Assembly: GCA_020809705.1 (NCBI GenBank)
Contig: CP085835.1
Span: 682,001-746,000, forward strand
From: Calonectria ilicicola
Lineage: Eukaryota > Ascomycota > Sordariomycetes > Hypocreales > Nectriaceae
Reading direction: 5' to 3'
DNA length: 64,000 nucleotides
Shown: positions 35,312 through 45,754 of the stretch, piece by piece
Numbering within the stretch: the stretch's first letter is position 1
Layout: each line of letters begins with the position of its first letter
Translations under genes and position numbers: made by a program
Notes under the pieces: model-generated
Databases searched by the model: none
Told to the model about the DNA's origin: nothing
The model's input: the letters and a program-made list of their open reading frames with translations, nothing else

Positions 35312-37300
35312 ATGTATTCCAGTACAACCGAATCTCATCCCCCTACGTACAGCATCAAGCAGTCCTTCCCCACAATACTAAAGAACCCGTTGAAGCAACT
35401 ACAACAAAAACTAGACGACACTACCATCTTCATGGATCTTAGAAATAATTTCATGCGTGCGTCTCTTGCACCTGCAACCCTCTGTTCCAGTTATTTATCC
35501 GGATGGGCAGCCAGGCGCAGGGCCTGTCGTGCGGTTTTTGACATGTTACAATGTTTGCCTAATGAAAGACTTGATAAGATCAGTGAAGCAGAACTTCAAG
35601 ATATACTGGAATCCTTGCTTTACGCACTTATGACCAATAAGACCCTAGTTGGACCCGACTTCGAGAATCAGAGGGCTATGCTCACATCTGCAGCAAGCAA
35701 GTTTCCGTATAGAGAGGACATGTTGGTCAGAACCCTGAAACAGACTTTCCAAGAGTTGGACTTTGAAGAAATATTAAAGGACCACCTACAGAGCCTCTCC
35801 AAAATTGACGATATCTACTCACAGGTATCTTCTAGGGTCTATGATGCCGAAGATAATTCCAAATGCTGGACAATTGGTTCCCGATTCTGGTTGATTGGCG
35901 ACGCCATTCAGTTAGTGGAATATGCTCGAAGCTTGCACCATAGTCGGATCAATAAAGAGCCTCGTTACAAATACTATCCCAATGGTACATACTGTCCGGG
36001 AGGCCCGCTCGACATCTTGAAATCCTATCTATTCTTCCGCTGGCAAAAGTCGGCACCACGCGTGCTAGATGATGTTCTGTTCGCTGATGTTAGCTTGGAG
36101 GATTCCCAAAATAATTTTTCAGTCAATATTTACACAAATTTGCTCAAAGGCTTTCCACTTAATGGCATTTTTGGTCATCTGGAGCGAAGGTTACTTGATC
36201 GGGCAATTAATTCAGTTGGTCCTGCCATCGCCAAGGAGCGCAAGGAGTTAGAGCTATCCGGGTTTTCCTCTCGTCTCAAAAAGATGGTGAAACTATTAAA
36301 TGAAAATTGCCAACATACTACCGAGGGGTTTCAAAGACGAGTTCACATTGTTCAAGAGCAGTTTCACGACCAAGTCAATGACTGCCTTTGTCGTTATCGG
36401 TCTGAGCATGATATATTTTCCCAGGAGTCCTGGACACTTGAAGCTACCAAAGAAATGTTAGGTAAAATTATGAAAATGGCTCGTCTGAATGATCTTCCCT
36501 CTGATAAAGATTTTTGCGAAGGGTCTTACTACGTTTTGAGGGTTGTCCAAAGTTGTCAATACTGGGATCTTGCCAATGCATCGGCTTTGCTGGAGCATGC
36601 GTTGGAGTTTGAACAAACGATAGAACCTTCGACCTATGAGGGAGCTGTGGAACTTTTGACAGATGAAAACCGTGACTCCCTCGGGCTTCTGAAACGAGAA
36701 TGGGCGCTTTTTGAATTCCACACCGAAAGCTCCGAGCTGAATAGAGCTTCTTTTGCTCCTATTCAGGAATTCGAAACATTCAATATTGACATAGCCGCCT
36801 TACAGGAAAGTTGTCTTAGGTATCTCACCATCCTTTCTACAGTAATGTGGAGGGGGGGTTCAATCAGAGACGCATGTACTATGCTATGCATGGACATCAC
36901 GAGGAAGGACATGATTCTGATCCGTGCTGACGAGGGCCAAAGGGCCGAAGTGGAAAGAATTGTGAACTCGCGGAGCAACGAAGCCAGGAAAGTTTTTCTT
37001 GTTTTACACCAACTCGATATAGATCACAAATTTGCCATTCTGAGTAGCTACAGACAAAGACAAAGGTATTTCAACCAAGATTCTGATCAGACATTTGTAC
37101 GCCAACCGGATACGGATGAGCCATATGAAATTAAAACGTTTGGAGAACTTCAAACGGAGATATGCTCTATAATTACGGAGAGCAAATGCTGGACATTCCT
37201 AAATGCGCTTAGGTTGATAGGGCATGCTAGCTTGGAGCACGCAAAGGCAGAACAAAAGCACAAGGATTCTGCGGCGGGTATGAGTGGCTGCAATGAATAA
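35312..37300 (+). CDS. Uncharacterised 662-aa protein
   Basis: Intronless with a good ATG at 35312. The protein is mostly helical and soluble, without signal peptide or membrane segments. Charged helical runs occur around residues 105-170 and 300-370. A block near 515-560 (SCLRYLTILSTVMWRGGSIRDA) looks like a conserved core. The phrase KCWTIGSRFWLIGDAIQLVEYA (about 183-205) partly recurs near the C-terminus as KCWTFLNALRLIGHASLEHA, hinting at an internal repeat at the two ends. I recognise no family. The unidirectional neighbour at 37691 is also unassigned. Confidence 0.8.
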   Translation: MYSSTTESHPPTYSIKQSFPTILKNPLKQLQQKLDDTTIFMDLRNNFMRASLAPATLCSSYLSGWAARRRACRAVFDMLQCLPNERLDKISEAELQDILESLLYALMTNKTLVGPDFENQRAMLTSAASKFPYREDMLVRTLKQTFQELDFEEILKDHLQSLSKIDDIYSQVSSRVYDAEDNSKCWTIGSRFWLIGDAIQLVEYARSLHHSRINKEPRYKYYPNGTYCPGGPLDILKSYLFFRWQKSAPRVLDDVLFADVSLEDSQNNFSVNIYTNLLKGFPLNGIFGHLERRLLDRAINSVGPAIAKERKELELSGFSSRLKKMVKLLNENCQHTTEGFQRRVHIVQEQFHDQVNDCLCRYRSEHDIFSQESWTLEATKEMLGKIMKMARLNDLPSDKDFCEGSYYVLRVVQSCQYWDLANASALLEHALEFEQTIEPSTYEGAVELLTDENRDSLGLLKREWALFEFHTESSELNRASFAPIQEFETFNIDIAALQESCLRYLTILSTVMWRGGSIRDACTMLCMDITRKDMILIRADEGQRAEVERIVNSRSNEARKVFLVLHQLDIDHKFAILSSYRQRQRYFNQDSDQTFVRQPDTDEPYEIKTFGELQTEICSIITESKCWTFLNALRLIGHASLEHAKAEQKHKDSAAGMSGCNE

Positions 37301-37690
37301 TTATCTAAATTTTATAGAACACCCACAATTTCTGTGTAAACTATTGATTCTTACCCGCATTCCCTCTTCTTATTCGCACCATTCAAGCATTTTGGCTCAT
37401 GAAGGTCACACTTCTAGTGGAAATTCAAGATAGACGTAAGAATAGCTCTCAGTCAGCTCAACACACTCAAAGAGACCTAAACCAATACATGAGGAGTGGT
37501 CACAAATTCAGTAGCTTAAACGTGACTAACACTCTCTTCGAAATTCTCACGGCATCTCGAGATAAAGAAAATGGTAGCCTAAAGTGTTAGGCAAATACAT
37601 GCAGCCCCACCACACAACCAACTCCCCTCTCGTTTGTTTTACCAACTCAAACCCCCTACAAATTTTTATTGAATCTTCCAAGTAATCACT

Positions 37691-38858
37691 ATGGACCCCG
37701 AAGAACTACAAGCGCATACAGACAGGCTACGAGTTGCAGCTCGTGCCGCTCATGATCAACGCGTGCTATTCCGAAATATTCAGTCAGAACATCATCGCTG
37801 CGTTTTAGATCGCGCTATTAAAAATATCCTGTCTTCGGCACTCGCCCAGTTCACATATGCTCAAATCATTGATGGGCTCCCCACTGGTGATGTTTCCTGG
37901 GACCGTAGATACTGTGGCGTCTTTGGTGAACATCCCATTGACTCGGAGCATGAGGAACTTTGTCCTGGGACTATGGTCAAAGCCCAGGAATTCTATCAAC
38001 AGTGGAATTCTGATGTACTAATGTTTGATCCAAAGGTGCGTCTCCTCTGCCCTTTCATTTTCTGGTACTAATACCCCATAGGCTATTGCAGACTATCAAC
38101 GTGCCAAACCAGGTTCTAATGCTTTTAATGTGCGATTGGTCGAGCTAGTGGCGGCGACTCTTCACCAAATCGGAGTTCTGCTATTTCAACTCGAGTTTCG
38201 AATGCATCAAGGAGATATAGACAGCATTACCAACTGGAAAATGCCACCTGTGGAGGGCCTCGTCGATGTGCCACCACGGCCAACCCTCTTCAGTCATCAC
38301 GCCTACCTCGACGCAGATATTTACCCTGAGGGTGTAGCTGATATTGTCGGGTATTGGGCCGAAGATCGCGTTCTTGGAGGCGTGGCAGTCTTTGATCGCC
38401 GGGCCGAAGGTTCCGAAAATACACTAACCCCCAACATTTATTTCCACTCCTGCCGCCGTCGCCAAACCCATCGCGTATATCAACTTCGCGATGATCAACA
38501 AGAGGCACTCTTTAACTTTCTACTCGCTGAAGCGGATTCCCCCCCTCCAAGCCCGAACCCACTGCCCATCTTGAGTGATGCGCAAAACCGAGTCCGCGTG
38601 GATTCGGAGTTTGCCATCACTCATCACGGCATCTATCGAGATATTTGGGAGCGCAAGCCAATAACAAAGGAAGAGAGACGAATTATGGCAAGGCGGCCAA
38701 AATCAGATCTTGACTATCCCGAATTTGCCGATGCGGTATTCCGAATCAACAATCAGCTGGGGATTCCTCTGCCAAAACTACGGGACGCTCGCCGTCAATT
38801 TGAGTTTTTCGAATGCTGTGGTTGCAGATGTTGCGGATGCCACTTTGAGGTACTTTGA
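37691..38858 (+). CDS. Uncharacterised 373-aa protein with Cys-rich C-terminus
   Basis: Two exons, 37691-38035 and 38082-38858, in phase (373 aa). The N-terminal 115 aa are helical (LQAHTDRLRVAARAAHDQR). The second exon has a mixed alpha/beta region (DIYPEGVADIVGYWAEDRVLGGVAVFDR) resembling a small receptor or regulatory fold, but I cannot name it. The C-terminus ends in a compact cysteine cluster (ECCGCRCCGCHF) that could bind metal or be lipid-modified. No signal peptide. It may be co-regulated with the preceding gene, 390 bp upstream in the same direction. Confidence 0.8.
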
Positions 38859-40180
38859 GTTTTATACATCCTGTGCCAGGGACCAGCCCTCGTCTTAGGT
38901 CATAAAATATACTACTGGGTCTTTTGTGTATTTCTGCTTCGACATTTCTATCTAGCAATAAAAGAATACGAGGCACGGATGAAGCGCCTCAGTCGACACC
39001 TCAGGGGTCTTGATCTTTTCTCCTTGCTGTTATGACTGCCGTGATTCGAGCTGTGGCGTTAATACCGACGTTATATCAATTCAATCTGGACAAGGCTTAA
39101 TTTGCTGTACATGCCGCTTTCGTCTTTTATATTGGCCCCAAAGGTTGCATTCTCGCAATTTGCAGGGACGGGCCAAGTATTGTAGCAACCGACTACGCGT
39201 AATAGCGGGGACCGCAAGGACCATGCCGTGACAACGACGTGACAGCAGGAACGAAATTCCTGTACGCGTTCGTTTTGGACGGGATTTTGACCTAGAATAT
39301 TAGTTTGTGAGCTAGACCTTCAAAGTAAATCAGATGTTTTCAATCTTTGAGACTAACTTTCGTCGGATTTAATTGGGTTGACAGTGTGATGAATCTGAAC
39401 TCTAGGTAATTGCTCCCCTCATCCCAACGTTATAACCGAAATCCCGCAGGATTGACCGATTTAATTTTTGGTTCATAGCATGCAAATCCCGGCCGGCTTC
39501 GGCACGTCTCCTATCTATAAGCTCAAGGCTTTGTGGGGAGAGAAAACTAGGGTATGCTCGCTTTCGGTTTTCTCGGCAGTTCAATGTCACTTTACACATG
39601 TGGCAGACACAGTCCACCAAGTCGGCGACGTAAAAATGCGACGTAACATATGCAAACGTTGTCAAGGTCTGCCTAGAATCTTCTTCTTTTTATGAAACCT
39701 GGTCAATATCTGGTGCGTTATATTGGCATAAATTTCGAGAGCACCTATTACTGGCTTGAGCACGTTTAATTAATTCTCGTATTGAGCGAAGCGAGCAGGG
39801 TTATTTTTAGATCCACAACTTGGGCTGAATCCGAAAAATAAAAAAGCATCAATTCTTGGCATTCGCACCAGGTCTCTTATACGCGGAAGTGTTTGCGATG
39901 GGCTTGGCATCTGGCTGCCCAAATTGCTCCAGGAACGCAAGGGGAAATCCATCTCAGGTACATTGTAGACGAGAAGATTTTTTGATTAGATTACGGATTC
40001 TCGTATCGACCCGATGAAGGTTTCATCTACGCCTAGGCCAATTCCCAACACGGTTGGTCCAGCGCATGGGCCCTTCGCAAACCGCCAGCCTTAAGAACAT
40101 TCCACCTCCACTTGTCCCCATTGAGATGTTCGATTCCTTCCAGATGAAACTGAGATCTGACATCTCAGTCATCCGGTAAG
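38859..40180. other. Intergenic, no supported gene
   Basis: 1.3 kb upstream of the MFS gene with short unsupported frames only. Confidence 0.45.
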
Positions 40181-42137
40181 ATGCCAATCTTCAGTCAGCC
40201 TTGGCGCTTCCATAAGGATGGCAATGAAGAGCTGCTGCCGGGCGAGTTCCGGTTGATTAAAAGTGAGTATATTGACATATGCAAACCCATTCAATCGAAT
40301 CGTCAATTAACACATCTTTAGTCAAGAAAAATGACGACGCTTCGTCCCTTGTTTTAAATCCAACGCCATCTGATGATCCCAATGATCCGCTGGTACGGGT
40401 TCGCCCTCAATTCACTTTGCCCATTGTCATCTAACATGTAGTTAGAATTGGTCCACGACACGCAAAACCGTCAACTTCGGCCTTGCACTCGCAGTCACTT
40501 TGGCTTTCTGGTCGGCTTTGTCCACGCAAGCCAACTTTTGGCAACAGATGGCAGGCGACCTGCACGTCAGCTTTGCGGATCTTAACAATGCCCAGTCCGG
40601 CAATCTAGGAGGTCTTGCCATTGGATGCATATTCTTTATTCCCTTGACAAAGAAATATGGCTGCAGATCTACATATGTCGTATCTACTGCAATCATGGCG
40701 GCCAATTCCTGGTGGAGTATGAGGATGACCACTCTGACAGAGCTGTACATCACCAATTTGATATACGGCCTAGTTGGTGCCACCAACGAAACAATTGTTC
40801 AAATGACGGTAGGTCAAGTGTCATTGCGACAAGGTCGAAATACTGATAATCAATGCAGATTTCAGATTTGTTCTTTGCGCATCAATGGGGAAGAATGAAC
40901 GCCCTCTACTTTACCACATTACTCCTGGGCTGCTCTTTTACGCCTATGCTGGCCGGAATACAAGCAGCTGCTCAGGGTTGGAGAAGCTCTTATGTTGCTC
41001 TCTCAATCTCTTTCACGATTCTTACTATTGTCATTTTCTTTGCCTATGAAGAGACAAAGTACACTCGCACTACAGGAGCAATTAACGTCAAACTCCACGA
41101 CTCTAGCACCGATCTCAACTCGAACTTTTCCAGCGAAACGAAGGCCCAAGAACATAGCAACGTTAGTACCAAGGATCTTGAGAGCGAAATTAAGGGCCAA
41201 GATAGCGACCTTAGCGTTACAGATGTCGACTCGAGTACCCCTCCAAGCATATCTCCTATTCCACCCAACACGTACTGGCAGCGCCTGCGTTGGATCACCC
41301 CTACTCCAGAACCGTTGGCCAAAATCTTTCTTTTTCCATTTCGAATCATCTTTCTTCCCTATGTTATGTTTGCTTCATTGCAATATGCATTTTGTGTCAT
41401 TTGGCTGGTTCTTTCCATGGCAACCTCGTCTATTGCTATGAGCAAGCCTCCGTACAATTTCAACACAGCGCAATTGGGATACGTCGGTCTTTCTCCTCTC
41501 ATCGGATGCATCATTGGTAGCATTTACGCAGGCCTTGTTGGTGATTGGACTGTCTCCCAACTGACAAGGAGGAATGGGGGCATTTTTCAACCGGAATTTC
41601 GGCTCTTCCCGCTACTCCTTCCAGTCTTGGCTACATCAGTTGGTTTGATCATTTTCGGCGTCACGACTGACAAGGTACGTCGGAGCATGTCATTTATGGC
41701 GGATTCAAGTCTAACATGTGCGCAAAAAAGGGTATGCATTGGATTTTCCCATGTATTGGCTTGGTTACTCTCACCTTCGGCACTGGTGCTATTGGAGACG
41801 CCGTCTTCACCATTGTGATTGATGTGTATCAGCCGGTAAGTTGCTCTAGTTTGCGCCACCATTGTGAGCATAACTAAGTGTGTGGTAGATCACAGCCGAA
41901 GTCTTTGTCGTCGTGTCCTTCTTTCGAAACGCTGGGGCAACCGGGATGGTATTTGCGCTAACCCCCTGGATGGAGCACTCTGGTCTCACAAATATGAGCA
42001 TTACAATGGGCGTGCTCGCGTTTGTGATTGGTATTACGTTCGTGCCAATAATTTATTATGGGAGGCGTATTCGGGCGGCTACTATTGGTCGCTATGACAA
42101 TATTTTGAAAGCTTATGATGATATTCAAAGACATTGA
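40181..42137 (+). CDS. Major facilitator superfamily transporter
   Basis: Six exons (40181-40262, 40322-40392, 40446-40808, 40859-41674, 41731-41835, 41889-42137) join in phase to 561 aa. The N-terminal tail ends in DPNDPLNWS, the usual lead-in to helix 1 of fungal DHA1-like MFS proteins. About twelve hydrophobic helices follow, split by a hydrophilic Ser/Asp-rich central loop after TM6 (about residues 245-315). The loop-2 region GCIFFIPLTKKYGCR and the TM5 region ISDLFFAHQWGRMN fit the MFS_1 pattern. It should be a plasma- or vacuolar-membrane proton-coupled transporter of a small molecule; substrate cannot be predicted. No linked biosynthetic genes are evident. Confidence 0.92.
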
Positions 42138-42538
42138 AGCCACATCTGATCGAGATGATGGCTCTTGTTGTGGCGGGGCGAAAAATAGAATCATGGTTTG
42201 GCGTTGGTGGATGGGTGGATCAACATGATGTAATTTTTAATGATGATGCCAGACAATGTAGCATTTAGTGTACTGATAGAAGAAATATACCATCATGTAT
42301 ATACATACATGGGAAAATGAGCAACTCCAATGACGAGAGCAACAACAATCAGATGTCTCTGATGCTCAGCACTAGCCACAGGCTGGGCGAGACCTGACTA
42401 GGCCGGTTTGGGCGAATATGGCTTGGCTTAAGTTCTCGCTCTCGGCCTCCCTTGATCAACTTCAAAAGCTCCTTTTCTGTCGTGAGTCGCTCACAAGTCC
42501 ATTTCCGTGACACTTCGGGCATCAAGCGCCGTCTCAAA

Positions 42539-43879
42539 ATGGGTCCTGGTGAGACCGTCACTGACAAGCGCCAACTGGCGGCGTCCGACTTGGGCCTAGA
42601 CGCGGCTGTGACAGTGCACGTCCTGCAACACCAACCGACGAGCCGCCCGATCGAGGACCGGTACTCGATAGATGTGCGGGCACGCGCTACATCTGCCTCC
42701 AACGTTGGGGAGACGACGCTGCTGCTGGGCGTCTACGATGGCCACCGCGGCTCGTCTGCCGCCGAACACGTGGCGCAGTCGTTGCCATCTGAGCTGTTGT
42801 TAACAGCTGCCCTCAAGTCGCAGCCAAGTGCAGCCACCATCTTGGAAACATTTGATGCCTTGGACAAGCAAATGCTCTCCTCGTTCCAAGACGCCCATCC
42901 CGCTCCACCAACCGCAGTCTTGGCCCCTGCGCCAAGACGATTTCTGGGTTCCATTGCGGCCAGGTTCTTCAAGCCAAAGCTGCGTGAGATCATCCCCATC
43001 AAGGAGCCTGAAATTAAGCCGGAAAACACTACAGCTGCATTGAGAGTGCTGAGTGGCTGTACCGCTTCCATGCTCATGATCAAATTGCCGCATGACCAAG
43101 CAAAAGGACTATCCGTTGAAGCCATCAACCTTGGGGACTCACGAGCAGTCATAGCATCTTTCAACCCTGATCCCAAAATCCATTTTGCAACCGTTGATGT
43201 CAATTCGGGCGTCGAGGAGGAGCAATCTCTCATCGCTTCCCAACATCCCAGCGATGATGCAAAGGACATCTTTGTGGGTGGGCGGCTGTTTGGTGAGACG
43301 CTTTCGACCCGAGGCTTTGGAGATGGCATCTACAAACTACCTCTCAAATCAAGCCAGAGCTCGCCAACGAACAGACAGAGCATCACAACCAAGCCATCTG
43401 CCTACCCCGAAATGACAGTGACCCAGAAAAGTCAGCATAAGCACTTGATTCAACAGCTTAGCGCCCATCAGCAATCCGTTGCCGCTTCAAACGACAAGAA
43501 AATCATCCCACTCATCGATCGCTATGACGCGCTATTCTCGGCATACCGAAGCCCGCCATACGTTTCAGCAATACCTCAAGTTACCGAGGTTCCACTGGAT
43601 GTCCCCACATCCGGTGAAGAAGGAGAAGATGCATCTGCCCAAAAGGAAACAAAGTCCACCATGGCCATTTTAGCGACTGATGGCTTATGGGACCTGATCT
43701 CGTCAGAGGAAGCGGCAAACATCCTTGGCCAGGCTCTCAAGGAGACCGAGGACGATTCTTCAATGGAACAAGTCAACTTGGCCCAGATTTTGTTCGACAA
43801 GGTGATTGATCGAGCAGGGAGAAAGCCAGGGGATGATGTCACGATTCTGGTACTGGCCTTGCCACAGAAGAATACGTAG
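42539..43879 (+). CDS. PP2C-type protein phosphatase
   Basis: Intronless, 446 aa from the ATG at 42539. Metal-binding and catalytic PP2C motifs are in order: IEDRYSID (38-45), GVYDGHRG (64-71, the third Gly of DGHGG replaced by Arg), INLGDSRAVI, STRGFGDG, ATDGLWDLIS and GDDVTILVLAL. These Mn/Mg-dependent enzymes remove phosphate from Ser/Thr; this diverged, insert-rich type resembles the mitochondrial pyruvate-dehydrogenase-phosphatase/Ptc5-6 group. Frame continues open upstream of the ATG without another ATG, so a missed 5' exon with a targeting sequence is possible. It converges on the arrestin gene. Confidence 0.9.
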   Translation: MGPGETVTDKRQLAASDLGLDAAVTVHVLQHQPTSRPIEDRYSIDVRARATSASNVGETTLLLGVYDGHRGSSAAEHVAQSLPSELLLTAALKSQPSAATILETFDALDKQMLSSFQDAHPAPPTAVLAPAPRRFLGSIAARFFKPKLREIIPIKEPEIKPENTTAALRVLSGCTASMLMIKLPHDQAKGLSVEAINLGDSRAVIASFNPDPKIHFATVDVNSGVEEEQSLIASQHPSDDAKDIFVGGRLFGETLSTRGFGDGIYKLPLKSSQSSPTNRQSITTKPSAYPEMTVTQKSQHKHLIQQLSAHQQSVAASNDKKIIPLIDRYDALFSAYRSPPYVSAIPQVTEVPLDVPTSGEEGEDASAQKETKSTMAILATDGLWDLISSEEAANILGQALKETEDDSSMEQVNLAQILFDKVIDRAGRKPGDDVTILVLALPQKNT

Positions 43880-44219
43880 TGCGCATTACCATCATTGAGC
43901 TCAAGCAAGTCATATTATGATCCATTTGTTGCGTTTTATCCTTATTTTGTATCCAAATTCCTGTCACTATGGATCAATAAGTGAGTTAAAAGTATTTGGA
44001 TAGAATCCAATTGATTAATACTAAAATCTGTTGTTTATTTCCACATCGCATGTGACGATGATCATGTCTGGCCTGTCGAGCCTGTTCCTATCCATGTACC
44101 CTGTTTTGATTTTGTTGCGGCCAGCCGCCTCAATTAAACTGGCCCGCGTGTTGAAATTCCATTCGCTAAAAATCCCTGAACCGTCATTCATGTCTTGATA
44201 CCCGATTATTACGCTTGCT

Positions 44220-45754
44220 TTAACACCATTGCCATTCATTTACCCGTTGATGGCTCCCATTTTCCAAATCAAGTGGACTAGGAAACTCGCTGAGAGGCGT
44301 GCTCACGGCGGTGTCATAGTCTGGCACAGAGTCGCTGCCAGCTTGCGACTGAGACCATGACGATGTCCCAACTGTTGTGCAGTAGCTTGGCACTCGACTG
44401 AGGCCCTCAAACTCTGCCACGTCGAGGGCTTGTCCCTCTTGTAGATGCTGGCCATAGCCAGGGGGCACCTCATCTGGTTCAAGTTCGGTTGATACCATGC
44501 TTGCAGAGGGGTTGATAAGATTTCCGTTTTCATCGAAACGGCCACCTGGTGGAAGAACAACCCAGATTGGTAGTGTTGCTTTGACCTATCCCAGATAAGT
44601 TAGTTTTGATTCTGAACAAGTAGATAACATTTGGTTACTTACCGCCGAAACATGGCCATCTGGGTTTCTCAGCCCTATCAGCACCCTGATCTTGTGTTGA
44701 ACCTTGATACCACTGTGGTTCACATCTTGAATGCACTCGCCCAGTCGCTTGGGGAGGTCAAGCGGCACTTTCAAGGCCCAACCCTCTTGACCTGTCTCTT
44801 CAATTGTATCACACCAGTGCTGTTCGTTGTTGATTGGAAATTTCCACTCTGACACTTGGCGCTCAGTCTTCTTCTCCTTTTCGGTTGAGTCTTTGGAGCC
44901 CTCCACCCAAGCGCGTCGTGTTTCGAGCAAGTTTGCCGAGATGTACTCCATCTCAAGACCCTTGAGAAGCGGTGTCAGGCGCACCTGAAGCTTGACAACG
45001 CTTCCAAACAAGGCTGCTCGCTGCGGGACCATGACAGAATAGTCTGCCTTGTTGGCCCAAACATCCTCAACACCAACGGTACGAAGAAATGCGGGCTCGT
45101 CAGGCTCGAGGGTGCGAATGACGCGCAAGTCTTTGTGTGTGTGCAGGTCACAAGCAAGCTTGCCTCGCCCAATGGTTGCTTTTAGGCGGTATGTAATTGA
45201 TGCCTCTGGAATACCCTCAATGCTTTCAACTGTATCCTCTGGGAGAATAAGTTCAAAGGGGTATTCATGGTTGCCAGCGGGAAGAGTCACATCACCGCTC
45301 TCTGCGCCAATCAATGGAGCCCATTGATGGTCAAGTACAGTTGTGGACTTTTTAAGTTTGCTCTGAACACCAGGTGTGTTTGTTCTTTGGTAGGTCCAAC
45401 TGCAGGTGATGGTTTCAAGTGTTAGCTAAATTCTGGTACGGTCGCATAACAATGCAGCTAGGTGCGGGGCCAAGGTTATGCTTACGATAACTGTGATGTG
45501 CCTGTCAAGCGAAGCCGCACATTGCTAATGCGCAGCGGTGATGGCAAGCATAAAACAACAACACCCTTGAGTAAAGGGGCGGATGGCTGTTGACCATTTC
45601 CAAGAAAAACAATGTGGTCTTGGTCAAGTCTGTAGAAAACTGTTAGAATTGAAATTCTTGTTCAATTTTGTGAAGAAAAAAAAACTTACCGAATATCGAA
45701 CAAAGTGTAGGCGTTGCGACCGGCGACGGATGAAAACGGCTTGAATGACGGCAT
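44220..45754 (-). CDS. creD: Arrestin-domain ubiquitin-ligase adaptor (CreD/ART type)
   Basis: Four exons, 45754-45690, 45629-45486, 45399-44643 and 44585-44220, join to 443 aa. The N-terminal arrestin fold is visible in LDQDHIVFLGNG, LRLTGTSQLSW and the GNHEYPFELILPE edge strand; the C-terminal arrestin domain spans about residues 160-330. A PPGY motif at about 363-366 is the PPxY docking site for HECT ligase WW domains (HulA/Rsp5). ART proteins use this to direct ubiquitination and endocytosis of membrane transporters; CreD is the Aspergillus carbon-repression member. The symbol is by architecture, and a close paralogue is possible. Confidence 0.85.

Noticed and set aside
42733..43329. 198-aa minus frame inside the PP2C gene
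   Set aside because: Antisense shadow of a gene with all PP2C motifs on the plus strand.
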